This document shows, piece after piece, positions 46,077 through 55,086 of a DNA stretch of 64,000 nucleotides. Origin of the DNA: an uncultured Butyricicoccus sp. (GTDB lineage: Bacteria; Bacillota; Clostridia; Oscillospirales; Butyricicoccaceae); the NCBI GenBank assembly GCA_944376065.1, contig CALWBL010000003.1:124001-188000 (forward strand), written 5' to 3'. Every line of letters starts with the position of its first letter. The stretch's first letter is position 1. A model generated the notes under the pieces. The model was given only the letters and a program-made list of their open reading frames with translations. It ran no database searches and was not told the DNA's origin. The translations under genes were made by a program, and so were the position numbers.

Positions 46077-47264
46077 TTACTTACACAGCTCGTCGCGCTC
46101 AACGATAAGAGCTTCACCCATACCACCGCCGATACACATGGTAGCAAGACCGATAGTAGCGTCACGCTTAACCATTTCGTACAGCAGAGTAGTGGAGATA
46201 CGGCAACCAGCAGCACCGATTGGATGACCAAGAGCGATTGCACCACCGTTAACATTAACCTTATCAAGGTCAAAGCCTAGTTCTTTGTTTACAGCAGCAG
46301 CCTGAGCAGCGAAAGCCTCGTTAGACTCAATCAGGTCTAAGTCAGCAATAGTAAGACCAGCACGCTTTAGAGCCTGACGGGTGGACTCAACTGGACCTAC
46401 ACCCATAATAGATGGGTCACAACCAACAGAACCGAACGCACGGATTTTAGCAAGAGGCTTGATACCGTTAGCCTTTACGAAATCCTCAGAAGCGATAATC
46501 ATAGCAGCACCAGCATCATTTATACCAGAAGCGTTACCAGCGGTAACAGTACCGTCCTTCTTAAATGCAGGACGCAGCTTAGCTAGAGTTTCAAGAGTGG
46601 TGTTTGGCTTGTTGTATTCGTCGGTATCAAATACAATAGTTTCCTTCTTCTTTTTAACTTCAACAGCTACGATTTCGTCCTTAAACTTGCCCTCAGCGAT
46701 AGCCTTAGCAGCCTTCATCTGAGAATTGTAAGCGATTTCATCCTGCATTTCACGAGTGATGCCATACTGTTCAGCAACGTTTTCAGCAGTGATGCCCATG
46801 TGATATTTATTGAATACATCAAATAAGCCGTCGTTAATCATAAGGTCAACCAGCTTAACATCGCCCATACGAGCACCCCAACGGGTGTTTGGGGAGAAAT
46901 AAGGAGCATTAGACATGCTTTCGCAGCCACCAACCAGCATTACCTGATTTTCGCCAGAACGAATAGTCTGAGAACCAAGGGAGATAGCACGCATAGAGGA
47001 TGCACAAACCTTGTTAAGAGTCATAGCTGGTGTAGTTATAGGAAGACCAGCGCCTACAAGAATCTGACGGGATACGTTCTGACCGCAGCCACCTTGCAGA
47101 ACCTGACCAAACATTACTTCATCAATAACAGCCTTGTCAATGCCAGCGCGCTCGATAGCAGCATTAGCAGCAGCGGTACCGAGGTCAGCAGCGGATACAG
47201 AAGCTAAAGTGCCGCCGTAAGAACCAATTGCAGTACGAGCAGCAGAGCAGATATAAACGTTCAT
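46077..47264 (-). CDS. thlA: acetyl-CoA C-acetyltransferase (thiolase)
   Basis: 395 residues. Condenses two acetyl-CoA to acetoacetyl-CoA, first step of butyrate synthesis. The nucleophilic Cys is in [20 protein letters not shown] (near residue 88), the catalytic His in [20 protein letters not shown], and the second Cys in [17 protein letters not shown] at the C-terminus. AAAAGGAG ribosome binding site. Upstream a Rex-box-like palindrome covers the probable -10, indicating redox control by NADH/NAD+. Confidence 0.96.
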   Translation of the reverse strand: MNVYICSAARTAIGSYGGTLASVSAADLGTAAANAAIERAGIDKAVIDEVMFGQVLQGGCGQNVSRQILVGAGLPITTPAMTLNKVCASSMRAISLGSQTIRSGENQVMLVGGCESMSNAPYFSPNTRWGARMGDVKLVDLMINDGLFDVFNKYHMGITAENVAEQYGITREMQDEIAYNSQMKAAKAIAEGKFKDEIVAVEVKKKKETIVFDTDEYNKPNTTLETLAKLRPAFKKDGTVTAGNASGINDAGAAMIIASEDFVKANGIKPLAKIRAFGSVGCDPSIMGVGPVESTRQALKRAGLTIADLDLIESNEAFAAQAAAVNKELGFDLDKVNVNGGAIALGHPIGAAGCRISTTLLYEMVKRDATIGLATMCIGGGMGEALIVERDELCK

Positions 47265-47576
47265 TGGAAAAATCTCCTTTTCTTTGACGGCAAAAATAAC
47301 GCCGGATAAAATTTTGCAAGGCTGGAAAATCAGTCAACGACCTTGCTTGTTATTATTTTATCAAATGCGAATTAAAAAGAAAAGAGGGGAAAAGAATAAA
47401 AAGTTAAAATTTTCACAACTTCAGAATATTGCATAAAATCATAAATAAAAAACTGGCAAACTTGACGAAAAACTTTTGAAAATTTTACTTGACAAATACG
47501 CTTTTTATCGTCTTATTTACCAGTTATTTATAGTTAAAATATATATTTTTCCTAAAAATTACAATAAAATATACAA
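47265..47576 (-). promoter_or_regulatory. thlA control region
   Basis: 312-base gap. On the minus strand a TTTTCT (47383-47378), 17-base spacer and extended -10 TGATAAAAT (47363-47355) make the likely promoter. A Rex-like site overlaps this -10 (separate entry). The ~90-base leader can form CAAGG/CCTTG and CGGC/GCCG hairpins. The remainder, towards the ABC transporter gene, is AT-rich with no recognised feature. Confidence 0.5.
47347..47364 (-). promoter_or_regulatory. Rex-box-like operator at thlA
   Basis: Minus strand TTGATA, 6 bases, TAACAA: one mismatch to the clostridial Rex pattern TTGTTA-n6-TAACAA. It coincides with the -10 hexamer, the position expected for an NADH-relieved repressor. 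Confidence 0.6.
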
Positions 47577-48368
47577 TTAAGTATTGTTTTGGGAAAATCT
47601 GCTAAGGAAAGATTTTGTTCTTTCATTCTGTGTATGCTCAAAAACTTGCTCTGGTGTACCCTGCTCAACAATCACACCCTTATCCATAAATATAATTTGG
47701 TCGGCAACATCGTGTGCAAATGACATCTCATGGGTAACAATTACCATAGTTGTGTGTTTGTCTGCAAGTGAGCGAATTACCTTTAAAACCTCGCCTGTTA
47801 GCTCTGGGTCAAGTGCTGATGTAGGCTCGTCAAAGCAGAGGATATCCGGTTTCATTGCCAAAGCTCTTGCGATTGCTACACGTTGTTGCTGACCGCCTGA
47901 AAGCTGATGAGGATAGTGACTCATGCGTCCGGCAAGGCTCATTTGCTCTAAAAGCATCATAGCCTCAGATTCAATTTTTTCATGTATTTCATGTTTATTC
48001 TTTTTATAGTCTTGTTGCTTTTTTGCCATAAGCAAATTGGCAAGCATTACATTTTCAAGTGCTGTATACTGCGGAAATAAATTAAACGATTGAAAAACCA
48101 TGCCGAAATGTAGTCTATTTTTTCTGATTTCATCTTCAGATTGCAAATTATGGCTTTTTGAATCAAAAAGCGGTTTACCATTCACTATAATTTGACCACC
48201 ATCTGGGATTTCAAGAAAGTTTAAACAGCGTAGAAGAGTTGTTTTACCAGAGCCAGAAGAACCGATTATAGCAAGAGCTTGACCTTTTTCCAGTGAAAAA
48301 CTAATATCTTTTAATACCTTAGTCGCACCAAAATTTTTATTTATATTTTTTACTTCTAAAATTGGCAT
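47577..48368 (-). CDS. polar amino acid ABC transporter, ATP-binding protein
   Basis: 263 residues. Walker [22 protein letters not shown]-loop [19 protein letters not shown], signature [17 protein letters not shown], Walker [17 protein letters not shown]-loop [14 protein letters not shown]. The [13 protein letters not shown] and [11 protein letters not shown] patterns are those of GlnQ/HisP/GltL-type importers. It is the last of three genes, after the permease (15-base gap) and the binding protein. Confidence 0.94.
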   Translation of the reverse strand: MPILEVKNINKNFGATKVLKDISFSLEKGQALAIIGSSGSGKTTLLRCLNFLEIPDGGQIIVNGKPLFDSKSHNLQSEDEIRKNRLHFGMVFQSFNLFPQYTALENVMLANLLMAKKQQDYKKNKHEIHEKIESEAMMLLEQMSLAGRMSHYPHQLSGGQQQRVAIARALAMKPDILCFDEPTSALDPELTGEVLKVIRSLADKHTTMVIVTHEMSFAHDVADQIIFMDKGVIVEQGTPEQVFEHTQNERTKSFLSRFSQNNT

Positions 48369-48383
48369 TTTAAAAAGCCTCCA

Positions 48384-49049
48384 TTAAGTACGGAAATAAT
48401 CCATTTTCTTTTCAAGCCAGTTAAATAATAGTGTAAGAACACCGCAGAAAACAAGGAAAAATATTGCGGTTGAGAATAGCGGCCAGATAAGTCCTCTATT
48501 TGAAGTAAATTCCTTTGCAACCCAGATGATTTCACGAGTTGCCAGAATGTTAGCAAGTGCAGTATCCTTAATTAGTGTCATAAATTCATTGCCCATAGGT
48601 GGAATAACACGTTTTATAACCTGTAATAATGTAATTTTAAAGAAAATTTGAGATTTAGTCATGCCAAGGACAAGACCCGCCTCATACTGTCCCTTTGGAA
48701 TTGATTGTATGCCTCCACGGAAAATTTCAGAAAAATAACAAGCATAATTTATTATGAATGCCACACAAACCGCAACAATTCTGCCATTGGTTCCAAAAGC
48801 TGCCCAAGGGTTGCCTATATGTATTAGCGATGGGACATAGAAAATAAATATAATTTGCAACATAAGTGGAGAACCACGAATAATCCAAACAACGGTGTTT
48901 ATAAAATAACGAATTGGGCGGAATTTACTCATTGAACCAAAAGAAACGAGTAGTCCGAGTGGTAATGCACCAAGCAAAGTCACAAAAAAGATGGTGCAGT
49001 TAATTCCAAAACCTTCGAATAGTTTGGAAAATACAACTGATGCACTCAC
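48384..49049 (-). CDS. polar amino acid ABC transporter, permease
   Basis: 221 residues with five hydrophobic segments of the HisM/GlnP family. The EAA loop is YEAGLVLGMTKSQIFFKITL around residues 142-161, the coupling helix for the ATPase. FVTLLGALPLGLLVSFGSMS and INTVVWIIRGSPLMLQIIFI are typical of the N-terminal half. A single permease gene is present, so it would act as a homodimer. Confidence 0.94.
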   Translation of the reverse strand: MSASVVFSKLFEGFGINCTIFFVTLLGALPLGLLVSFGSMSKFRPIRYFINTVVWIIRGSPLMLQIIFIFYVPSLIHIGNPWAAFGTNGRIVAVCVAFIINYACYFSEIFRGGIQSIPKGQYEAGLVLGMTKSQIFFKITLLQVIKRVIPPMGNEFMTLIKDTALANILATREIIWVAKEFTSNRGLIWPLFSTAIFFLVFCGVLTLLFNWLEKKMDYFRT

Positions 49050-49076
49050 AAAAATTTCTCTCCTTTAAACAAAACT

Positions 49077-49111
49077 GAGCGGGGCAGCGTAAAAAGTACG
49101 CTGTCCCGTTC
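49077..49111 (-). terminator. intra-operon hairpin between binding protein and permease genes
   Basis: A 15-base stem with G-U pairs (49077-49091 with 49097-49111), exiting on the minus strand into AGTTTTGTTT. A weak terminator here would give more binding protein than membrane components. Confidence 0.7.
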
Positions 49112-49140
49112 CTAAAAAATACTTAAACATTCTACTTTAT

Positions 49141-49938
49141 TTATTCAGCTTTTGCAAGCTCTAAACCATATTGGTCTGCAATAGCAGTCAAGCTGCCATC
49201 TTGACGCATTTCATCAATACACTTGTTAACCTCTGCACATAGGTCACTACCCTTACGAAAACCAACAGCATACTGTTCGTCCATAAGTGTTGCAGTGACA
49301 ACAAGGTCAGCAAAGTCTGTGCCTTCGCCAATCATATTTTCAGCTAAAGTATTATCAAAAATAGCTGCATCAACAGTGCCGGATTTAAGCTCTAATAAAG
49401 CATCAGTCTGGGCTTGAACGGTCATAACAGTATCAGCGATATTTTCGTCACCAGATGCAACACTGTAACCAGCAGAGCCAGCTTCAACAGCAACAGTCTT
49501 GCCCTTTAACGCCTCTGTGCTGGTGTATACATCTTCATTAACTTTATTTACAACAAGAACCTGCTTGTTTTCTACATATGGCTGAGAAAAATCAACACTT
49601 TCTTTCATATCATCAGTAATAGTAAAGCCGTTCCAAATGCAATCAATATTGCCAGACTCAAGCTCGATAATTTTATTGCTCCAATTAATAAGTACAAACT
49701 CAGGCTCAACACCCAGCTTTTCACATACAGCTCTAGCAAATTCTGTGTCAAAGCCTGTAAGTTCGCCATCTTCGCCTTCATAGTTCATTGGCTCATAAAC
49801 AGTATAACCGATTTTTAAAACACCATTATCCTTGACAGTTTGCAGTTGGCTTTCATTTTTATCAGAACCACAACCAGCTATCAGAGCAGATGCCATGATG
49901 CCAGTCATAATAAGAGCCAATACTTTTTTAAATTTCAT
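49141..49938 (-). CDS. polar amino acid ABC transporter, substrate-binding lipoprotein
   Basis: 265 residues. Signal peptide FKKVLALIMTGIMASALIAG with lipobox ALIAGC (acylated Cys at residue 23), then a family 3 solute-binding domain: GVLKIGYTVYEPMNYEGEDG, LTGFDTEFARAVCEKLGVEP, and NIDCIWNGFTITDDMKESVD. The binding pocket (Arg/Asp in the hinge) is not enough to name the amino acid. Preceded by AAGGGATTGT and a consensus promoter. Confidence 0.94.
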   Translation of the reverse strand: MKFKKVLALIMTGIMASALIAGCGSDKNESQLQTVKDNGVLKIGYTVYEPMNYEGEDGELTGFDTEFARAVCEKLGVEPEFVLINWSNKIIELESGNIDCIWNGFTITDDMKESVDFSQPYVENKQVLVVNKVNEDVYTSTEALKGKTVAVEAGSAGYSVASGDENIADTVMTVQAQTDALLELKSGTVDAAIFDNTLAENMIGEGTDFADLVVTATLMDEQYAVGFRKGSDLCAEVNKCIDEMRQDGSLTAIADQYGLELAKAE

Positions 49939-49992
49939 AACTTAGATACAATCCCTTCTATGAGTGAAAAAATCAAATATATTTGCATCGGC

Positions 49993-50021
49993 ATTGTAAC
50001 ACTTTAATTTGCAAAAGTCAA
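49993..50021 (-). promoter_or_regulatory. promoter of the amino acid ABC transporter operon
   Basis: Minus strand TTGACT (50021-50016), 17-base spacer, TACAAT (49998-49993). Confidence 0.8.
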
Positions 50022-50071
50022 CAAGCGTTAGTAATATTTTTTAAAAATTTTTTAAGCCTTTGCTAATATCA

Positions 50072-50100
50072 TTGCGAATATTGTTTTAAAATGATATACT
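50072..50100 (+). promoter_or_regulatory. promoter of the YhaN-like ATPase gene
   Basis: TTGCGA (50072-50077), 17-base spacer, TATACT (50095-50100) with a TGA extension. Confidence 0.72.
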
Positions 50101-50148
50101 TAAAACAATAATGTCATAAAATAATATTATGTTTGGAGCAAAAAATCC

Positions 50149-52239
50149 ATGAAGATTTTATCTATACAGGGTCATTTTGGTAATATAAATGGACAGAAAA
50201 TAGATTTTTCAGATAAACTCTGCTCAAGAGTTCTTCCAAATGGCTGGGGAAAAACAACTCTTTGTGCTTTTATTCGTGTTATGCTTTATGGCTTAAATAC
50301 AAGCAGACGAGATAGTGCAAATGCACTATCAGATAAAACTAAATACTATCCACAAGATGGCAAGCCGATGAGTGGGCGAATAACAGTTGAATTTGCGGGC
50401 AGACCAATAACCATTATAAGAGAAAGCAACCGAAATGGTTTGATGCAAGATTTTCAGGCGTTTTACGAGGATACTGGTGAGCCTTGCACTCAGCTTACCG
50501 CAAGAAATTGTGGTGAAGTTTTACTTGGAATGAGCGAAGATGCGTTTCTATCAAGTGCCATGGTCGATGGAATGGATATGACACGTCCTTCTTCTGAGCT
50601 TAATGAACTGCTTATTAGCCTTGCCCAAACTGGTGACAGCAATACACGATGTTCTTCTGCGCTTAAAACACTCATAAGATGGCGTTTGGATTTAAATTCT
50701 GGAAATGGTCATGGTGAGCAGCCACGACTTGAAAAAGACTATCAGGCCGCCCAAAAGCACCTTGATGATATTCAGGCTCTTGAGTCTCAAATGGTTAAAC
50801 AGCGTCAAAAGGCTGCAATGCTCACAGAAAAGGCTGAAGAAATTCACAATCAATACGAAAAGATATATAGAAATTATGCTGGCAAGATTGCAGAGGAAGA
50901 AAGCTCACTTGTCGTTTTGAAAAAAGATGTAGAAAAGAGAATCAAACATCTTAAAGCGGGTTTACCCGATGAAATTTTGCTCCGTGAGGCAGAAGATGCT
51001 CTTTATGGATACGAAGGTGCGGTTGAGCTTGAGCGTGAAAAACGTAAAAATATGCCGTATGTGGATTCGGAATTTAAAAACGCAGTCGAGCAGGTTGAAG
51101 AACGCAGAACAAAAGAAGAAGTAAAACGAAATCTAATCATGCGTCCCAAAATCCGTTGGCCAGCAATGGCTTTAGCATTGTTGCTTGCTATTGCAGCGGC
51201 AGCAAGTGCGCTTGCAAACATTGATTGGGGAGAATTAACACCTTATATGCCATATATCTTGTCTGGTATGGCTTTACTTTCGGTTCTAACATGTTTCATT
51301 GGAAGCGTTCCAAGGTTGGGCGACCCAGATGAAGACTATGATGAATCAAAACAACAGCTTGATATCGAGCATAAGAAAACAGTCGGCGCTCAGCATATGG
51401 CAACATCAGTTTTACAAGACCAATATGATGCAGCAGTAAGGGCTGCAAGTAAAATATGGCCAAATGTTAAAACAATAGAGCAAGCAGGTGAGTGGATAAG
51501 AGGTGCAAGACATGATTTACAGCTTTTAAGACAAGAACAAAGTAAGTTACAAGATATTCTTGTTGAGATTAAAAAAATGGAAAACTCAAGGAATATTGAT
51601 GTAGATGCTCAAAAACTTGTTGATAGCGCAAGAGTTAAGGCTGTTGAGGCTCGCCATGCTGCTGAGTATGCTCAGCAAGAGCTTTCAAGAATGCAAGGCA
51701 GAGTGCAGACACTTGGAAATGCAGCACAGTGGAGAAATACAAGAGATAAAATAAAAGTTGCTATTGCAAATTCAGAGCAGCAAATGGACGCTTTAAAGAT
51801 GGCTGAAAAGATTATAGAGGAACAAAATGCAGTGCTTAGTGCTAGGATTTCCCCAAAGATAACCGAACTTGCAGAACAATATATGGCTTATCTTACAAGT
51901 GATAGTTATAAAGAAATAAAGCTTGATTCATCGCTTAGAGCAAGGTGTGCAGGTGATGACGGAACACTGCTTGATGCTCTCAGGCTGTCATCAGGCACAA
52001 GAGACCAGCTTTATTTTGCACTTAGACTTGCTGTGTGTAAAGTGCTTACAGGCGATGAAAGCGTTCCAATTATTTTAGATGATCCATTTGTTACATGGGA
52101 TAACAAACGCTCAGAAAAAGGACTTCGCTTGCTTCAGTCTTTTGCAAATGAAAGACAAGTCATTTTGCTTACTAACAGACCTGCGGGGAGGCTTGCAGTT
52201 AATGCTCCTAGAGCAAGTGTGCAAAATTTACAAAATTAA
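50149..52239 (+). CDS. YhaN/SbcC-like AAA ATPase with internal membrane hairpin
   Basis: 696 residues, a Rad50/SbcC-type split ATPase. The P-loop is RVLPNGWGKTTLCAFIRVML near residue 28; it has Leu instead of the first Gly of GPNGSGKST and Trp instead of Ser. A coiled coil spans about residues 195-335, two hydrophobic helices follow (about 337-357 and 364-388), then a second coiled coil, the ABC signature LRLSSGTRDQLYFALRLAV near residue 605 and Walker B VPIILDDPFVTWD. The membrane helices in the place of a zinc hook suggest a membrane-anchored end. The likely nuclease partner is the YhaO/SbcD-like protein encoded at 30.1-31.2 kb. Confidence 0.85.
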   Translation: MKILSIQGHFGNINGQKIDFSDKLCSRVLPNGWGKTTLCAFIRVMLYGLNTSRRDSANALSDKTKYYPQDGKPMSGRITVEFAGRPITIIRESNRNGLMQDFQAFYEDTGEPCTQLTARNCGEVLLGMSEDAFLSSAMVDGMDMTRPSSELNELLISLAQTGDSNTRCSSALKTLIRWRLDLNSGNGHGEQPRLEKDYQAAQKHLDDIQALESQMVKQRQKAAMLTEKAEEIHNQYEKIYRNYAGKIAEEESSLVVLKKDVEKRIKHLKAGLPDEILLREAEDALYGYEGAVELEREKRKNMPYVDSEFKNAVEQVEERRTKEEVKRNLIMRPKIRWPAMALALLLAIAAAASALANIDWGELTPYMPYILSGMALLSVLTCFIGSVPRLGDPDEDYDESKQQLDIEHKKTVGAQHMATSVLQDQYDAAVRAASKIWPNVKTIEQAGEWIRGARHDLQLLRQEQSKLQDILVEIKKMENSRNIDVDAQKLVDSARVKAVEARHAAEYAQQELSRMQGRVQTLGNAAQWRNTRDKIKVAIANSEQQMDALKMAEKIIEEQNAVLSARISPKITELAEQYMAYLTSDSYKEIKLDSSLRARCAGDDGTLLDALRLSSGTRDQLYFALRLAVCKVLTGDESVPIILDDPFVTWDNKRSEKGLRLLQSFANERQVILLTNRPAGRLAVNAPRASVQNLQN

Positions 52240-52245
52240 GATAAG

Positions 52246-52275
52246 AGGTGCGTTATGTAAACGCACCTTTGTTTT
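52246..52275 (+). terminator. terminator after the YhaN-like gene
   Basis: A 9-bp stem (52246-52254 with 52260-52268) followed by TTGTTTTT. Confidence 0.88.
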
Positions 52276-52288
52276 TCTATATAAAAAG

Positions 52289-52314
52289 CGGGCAGAACTA
52301 AAATGTTCTGCCCG
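52289..52314 (-). terminator. terminator of rny
   Basis: A perfect 10-bp GC-rich stem (52289-52298 with 52305-52314), exiting into CTTTTTATA on the minus strand. Confidence 0.85.
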
Positions 52315-52337
52315 AAATTGGTGTTGTCTGATTTTTA

Positions 52338-53879
52338 TTATTTTGCGTAATCTATAGCGCGAGTTTCACGCACCATATTGATTTTTATTTGACCAGGGTA
52401 ATCCAGCTCTTCCTCGATATGCTTTGCGATATCACGAGCAAGCAAGGTCATATTATCATCGTTGACCTCTTCAGGTTTAACGATAATGCACAGCTCACGA
52501 CCAGCTTGAATAGCATAAGAGCGCTCAACACCAGGGGTAGTATTTGCAATCTCCTCCAGTCTTTCCAGTCGCTTGATGTAATTTTCATAATTTTCACGTC
52601 TTGCACCCGGACGAGCAGCAGAAATAGCATCAGCTGCTTGAACAAGACAAGCCTCGACAGTAGTAGCTTCAACATCACCATGGTGTGCAGCTATTGCATG
52701 AATAACTGCTGGGGATTCCTTATATTTTTTCGCAAGGTCTACACCAATTGTCACATGTGAACCTTCAAATTCTTGGTCGACAGCCTTACCTATATCGTGC
52801 AGCAGACCGCCACGTCTTGCAAGAGTTGGGTCTATTCCTAACTCAGATGCAAGCATGCCGGCAATATGGGCTACTTCGATAGAGTGCAGCAACACATTCT
52901 GACCATAGCTTGTACGATAATGCAGACGGCCTAAAAGGCGAACCAATTCTGGATGTATTCCATGTAGACCGGTTTCAAAGATTGCACGTTCGCCTTCAGA
53001 GCGAATAATCTGTTCAACTTCTTTTTGAGCTTTCTGCACCATTTCACTGATACGGGGCGGGTGTATACGCCCGTCTAAGATAAGTTTCTCAAGACTTAGA
53101 CGAGCTATTTCACGACGCACCGGATCGAAAGAGGACAATGTGATTGCCTCTGGAGTATCGTCAATAATAAGATCAACACCAGTCAAATTTTCTAGGGCGC
53201 GAATATTGCGTCCTTCACGACCGATGATTCTGCCTTTCATTTCGTCGTTAGGCAGAGCAACGACAGAAACAGTAGATTCAGAAACCTGATCCGCTGAAAA
53301 ACGCTGAATAGCGGTTGCGATGAGTTCTCTAGCGGTTGTTTCCGCCTCGTCTTTCATCTTTTGGTTAATTTCACGCAGTTTAACGGCTGCGTCATGCTTT
53401 GCTTCATTTTCGATTGAAGTTACAAGATAATCCTTAGCTTCATCACGTGTTAAGCCAGACAAACGCTCAAGAGTTGAGATTTGTTCAGCCTTAATTTTCT
53501 CGGATTCTTCTTGTGTTTTTTGAACCTGTGCAATTTTGCGAGTGAGTTCTTCATTTTTTCGCTCCATTGCATCGGTTTTACGCTCAAGATTCTCCTCTTT
53601 CTGATGGAGGCGATGTTCGGTCTTCTGAACCTCATTTCGGCGTTCCTTTATCTCACGGTCGGCCTCATTACGAGCTTTTAGAATTTCGTCTTTCGCTTCC
53701 AATATTGCCTCGCGTTTTTTTGTTTCACCCGATTTTATAGCATCGTTAATGATGCGGGTGGCTTCCTGCTCAGCACTTCCGATAGTCTTTTCGGAAACGT
53801 TCTTACGGTAAAGTATACCGACAGCTACGCCAATAATCAAACAGACAACACCAATAATCAGCTTGATTATAAGTTCCAT
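52338..53879 (-). CDS. rny: ribonuclease Y
   Basis: Membrane-anchored endoribonuclease that initiates mRNA turnover in Firmicutes. 513 residues from the ATG at 53879. N-terminal membrane helix ([20 protein letters not shown]), long charged coiled coil (about 30-200), KH domain [20 protein letters not shown] (near 215), HD domain with [18 protein letters not shown] and [19 protein letters not shown], and [11 protein letters not shown]. The start is preceded by AGGAGGTG at a long spacing of about 14 bases; a frame extension of 14 codons upstream exists but would place the ribosome binding site inside the gene. Confidence 0.97.
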   Translation of the reverse strand: MELIIKLIIGVVCLIIGVAVGILYRKNVSEKTIGSAEQEATRIINDAIKSGETKKREAILEAKDEILKARNEADREIKERRNEVQKTEHRLHQKEENLERKTDAMERKNEELTRKIAQVQKTQEESEKIKAEQISTLERLSGLTRDEAKDYLVTSIENEAKHDAAVKLREINQKMKDEAETTARELIATAIQRFSADQVSESTVSVVALPNDEMKGRIIGREGRNIRALENLTGVDLIIDDTPEAITLSSFDPVRREIARLSLEKLILDGRIHPPRISEMVQKAQKEVEQIIRSEGERAIFETGLHGIHPELVRLLGRLHYRTSYGQNVLLHSIEVAHIAGMLASELGIDPTLARRGGLLHDIGKAVDQEFEGSHVTIGVDLAKKYKESPAVIHAIAAHHGDVEATTVEACLVQAADAISAARPGARRENYENYIKRLERLEEIANTTPGVERSYAIQAGRELCIIVKPEEVNDDNMTLLARDIAKHIEEELDYPGQIKINMVRETRAIDYAK

Positions 53880-54253
53880 AAGCCTTTGCGGGGCACCTCC
53901 TAAAAGTGTTAAATTTTTCAAGTTGCAAAGCGTATAATCCTTATATAAAGTATCGTGTAGATAACACAGAACATTACAAAAAGGTATTACATAGATATTC
54001 TAATGCTTTTTGAATGGTATGTCAAGGAAAACACAATATATGGACATAAAATAGGTCAGAGTGACGAAGGTTAATATATACACTTGTTTAATTGATATAT
54101 AACGTAGTATAATAATGAAATAGGGTTAAAAATGCATTATTTTAGTGCATTAAAGCTCTGGGTTTATTTGCACCTTTTATGGTACTTTTGTTAGATGCGT
54201 TTATCTTGGGGATAAAAATAAATAATATTAAATTTTAAGGAATCTGGATACTT
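53880..54253. other. intergenic region between divergent rny and pgeF
   Basis: 374 bases, AT-rich. A plus-strand promoter is TTGTTT (54084-54089), 18-base spacer, TATAAT (54108-54113). The 140-base leader that follows contains a small hairpin (AATGCA with TGCATT near 54130-54152). I see no known riboswitch and no small gene. Confidence 0.5.
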
Positions 54254-55048
54254 ATGAATAATAAAATTATCCGCAAAATAAGCGGAAGTATGAAATACTA
54301 TATCTGTTCTGAAATACCTGTTCGTCATGCTTTCACGACTAAAAGTGGTGGTGTAAGCACTGGAGATTTGGAAAGCCTAAACTTAGGTTTTTCTCGTGGT
54401 GATAAACGTGAAAATGTAATTAAAAATTATAAAATATTATCAGATGCTTTAAAAATTCCATTTGATAGAATAACAACAACAAAACAAGTGCATAAAAATG
54501 ATGTATCAGTTGTAACTGAGAAAGATGTTGGCTCTGGTATAAATAAACCACTTGTTTGGGAATCAGATGCACTTGTTACAAACCTAAAAAATACTCCGAT
54601 TGCAGGATTTTATGCCGATTGTGTTGTATCGCTGTTATATGACCCTGTTAGTCAATGCTGTGGGGTTTGTCATAGTGGTTGGCGTGGAACTGCGCAAGAA
54701 GTTCTGCCAAGAACAGTAGAAAAAATGAGAGAGTGTTTCAATGCAAAACCAGAGGATATAATATGTGTTATTGGGCCATCTATTGGTGTATGTTGCTTTG
54801 AAACCGATGCAGATGTGCCAGAGGCTATGGAAAAACAAATGGGAGATATTGTTAGACCTTTTATACACACAAAAGGACATAAATTTTATGTTGATTTACA
54901 AGGAATAAACCAAATGTTGCTTGAAAAAGCTGGTTTAAATAAAATTATAAACAGCGATATCTGCACCTACTGCCATAGTGATGAATTTTGGTCGCACAGA
55001 GCTACAAATGGTAAACGAGGTGTTCAAGCAGGTATAATTTGTCTCTAA
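54254..55048 (+). CDS. pgeF: peptidoglycan editing factor PgeF (YfiH/laccase domain)
   Basis: 264 residues of the multicopper-polyphenol-oxidase-like YfiH family; in E. coli the homologue removes misincorporated L-Ser from UDP-MurNAc precursors, and related proteins are purine nucleoside phosphorylases. Active-site residues: TTKQVHKNDVSVV (His), GFYADCVVSLLYDPVSQ (Cys), and CCGVCHSGWRGTAQEVLPRT (His of HSGWRGT). Also VIGPSIGVCCFETD and CTYCHSDEFWSHRATNGKRG at the C-terminus. It heads a run of plus-strand genes. Confidence 0.92.
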   Translation: MNNKIIRKISGSMKYYICSEIPVRHAFTTKSGGVSTGDLESLNLGFSRGDKRENVIKNYKILSDALKIPFDRITTTKQVHKNDVSVVTEKDVGSGINKPLVWESDALVTNLKNTPIAGFYADCVVSLLYDPVSQCCGVCHSGWRGTAQEVLPRTVEKMRECFNAKPEDIICVIGPSIGVCCFETDADVPEAMEKQMGDIVRPFIHTKGHKFYVDLQGINQMLLEKAGLNKIINSDICTYCHSDEFWSHRATNGKRGVQAGIICL

Positions 55049-55086
55049 TAAACTTTGATAACTAAATATGGAGAGGTATATATAAA

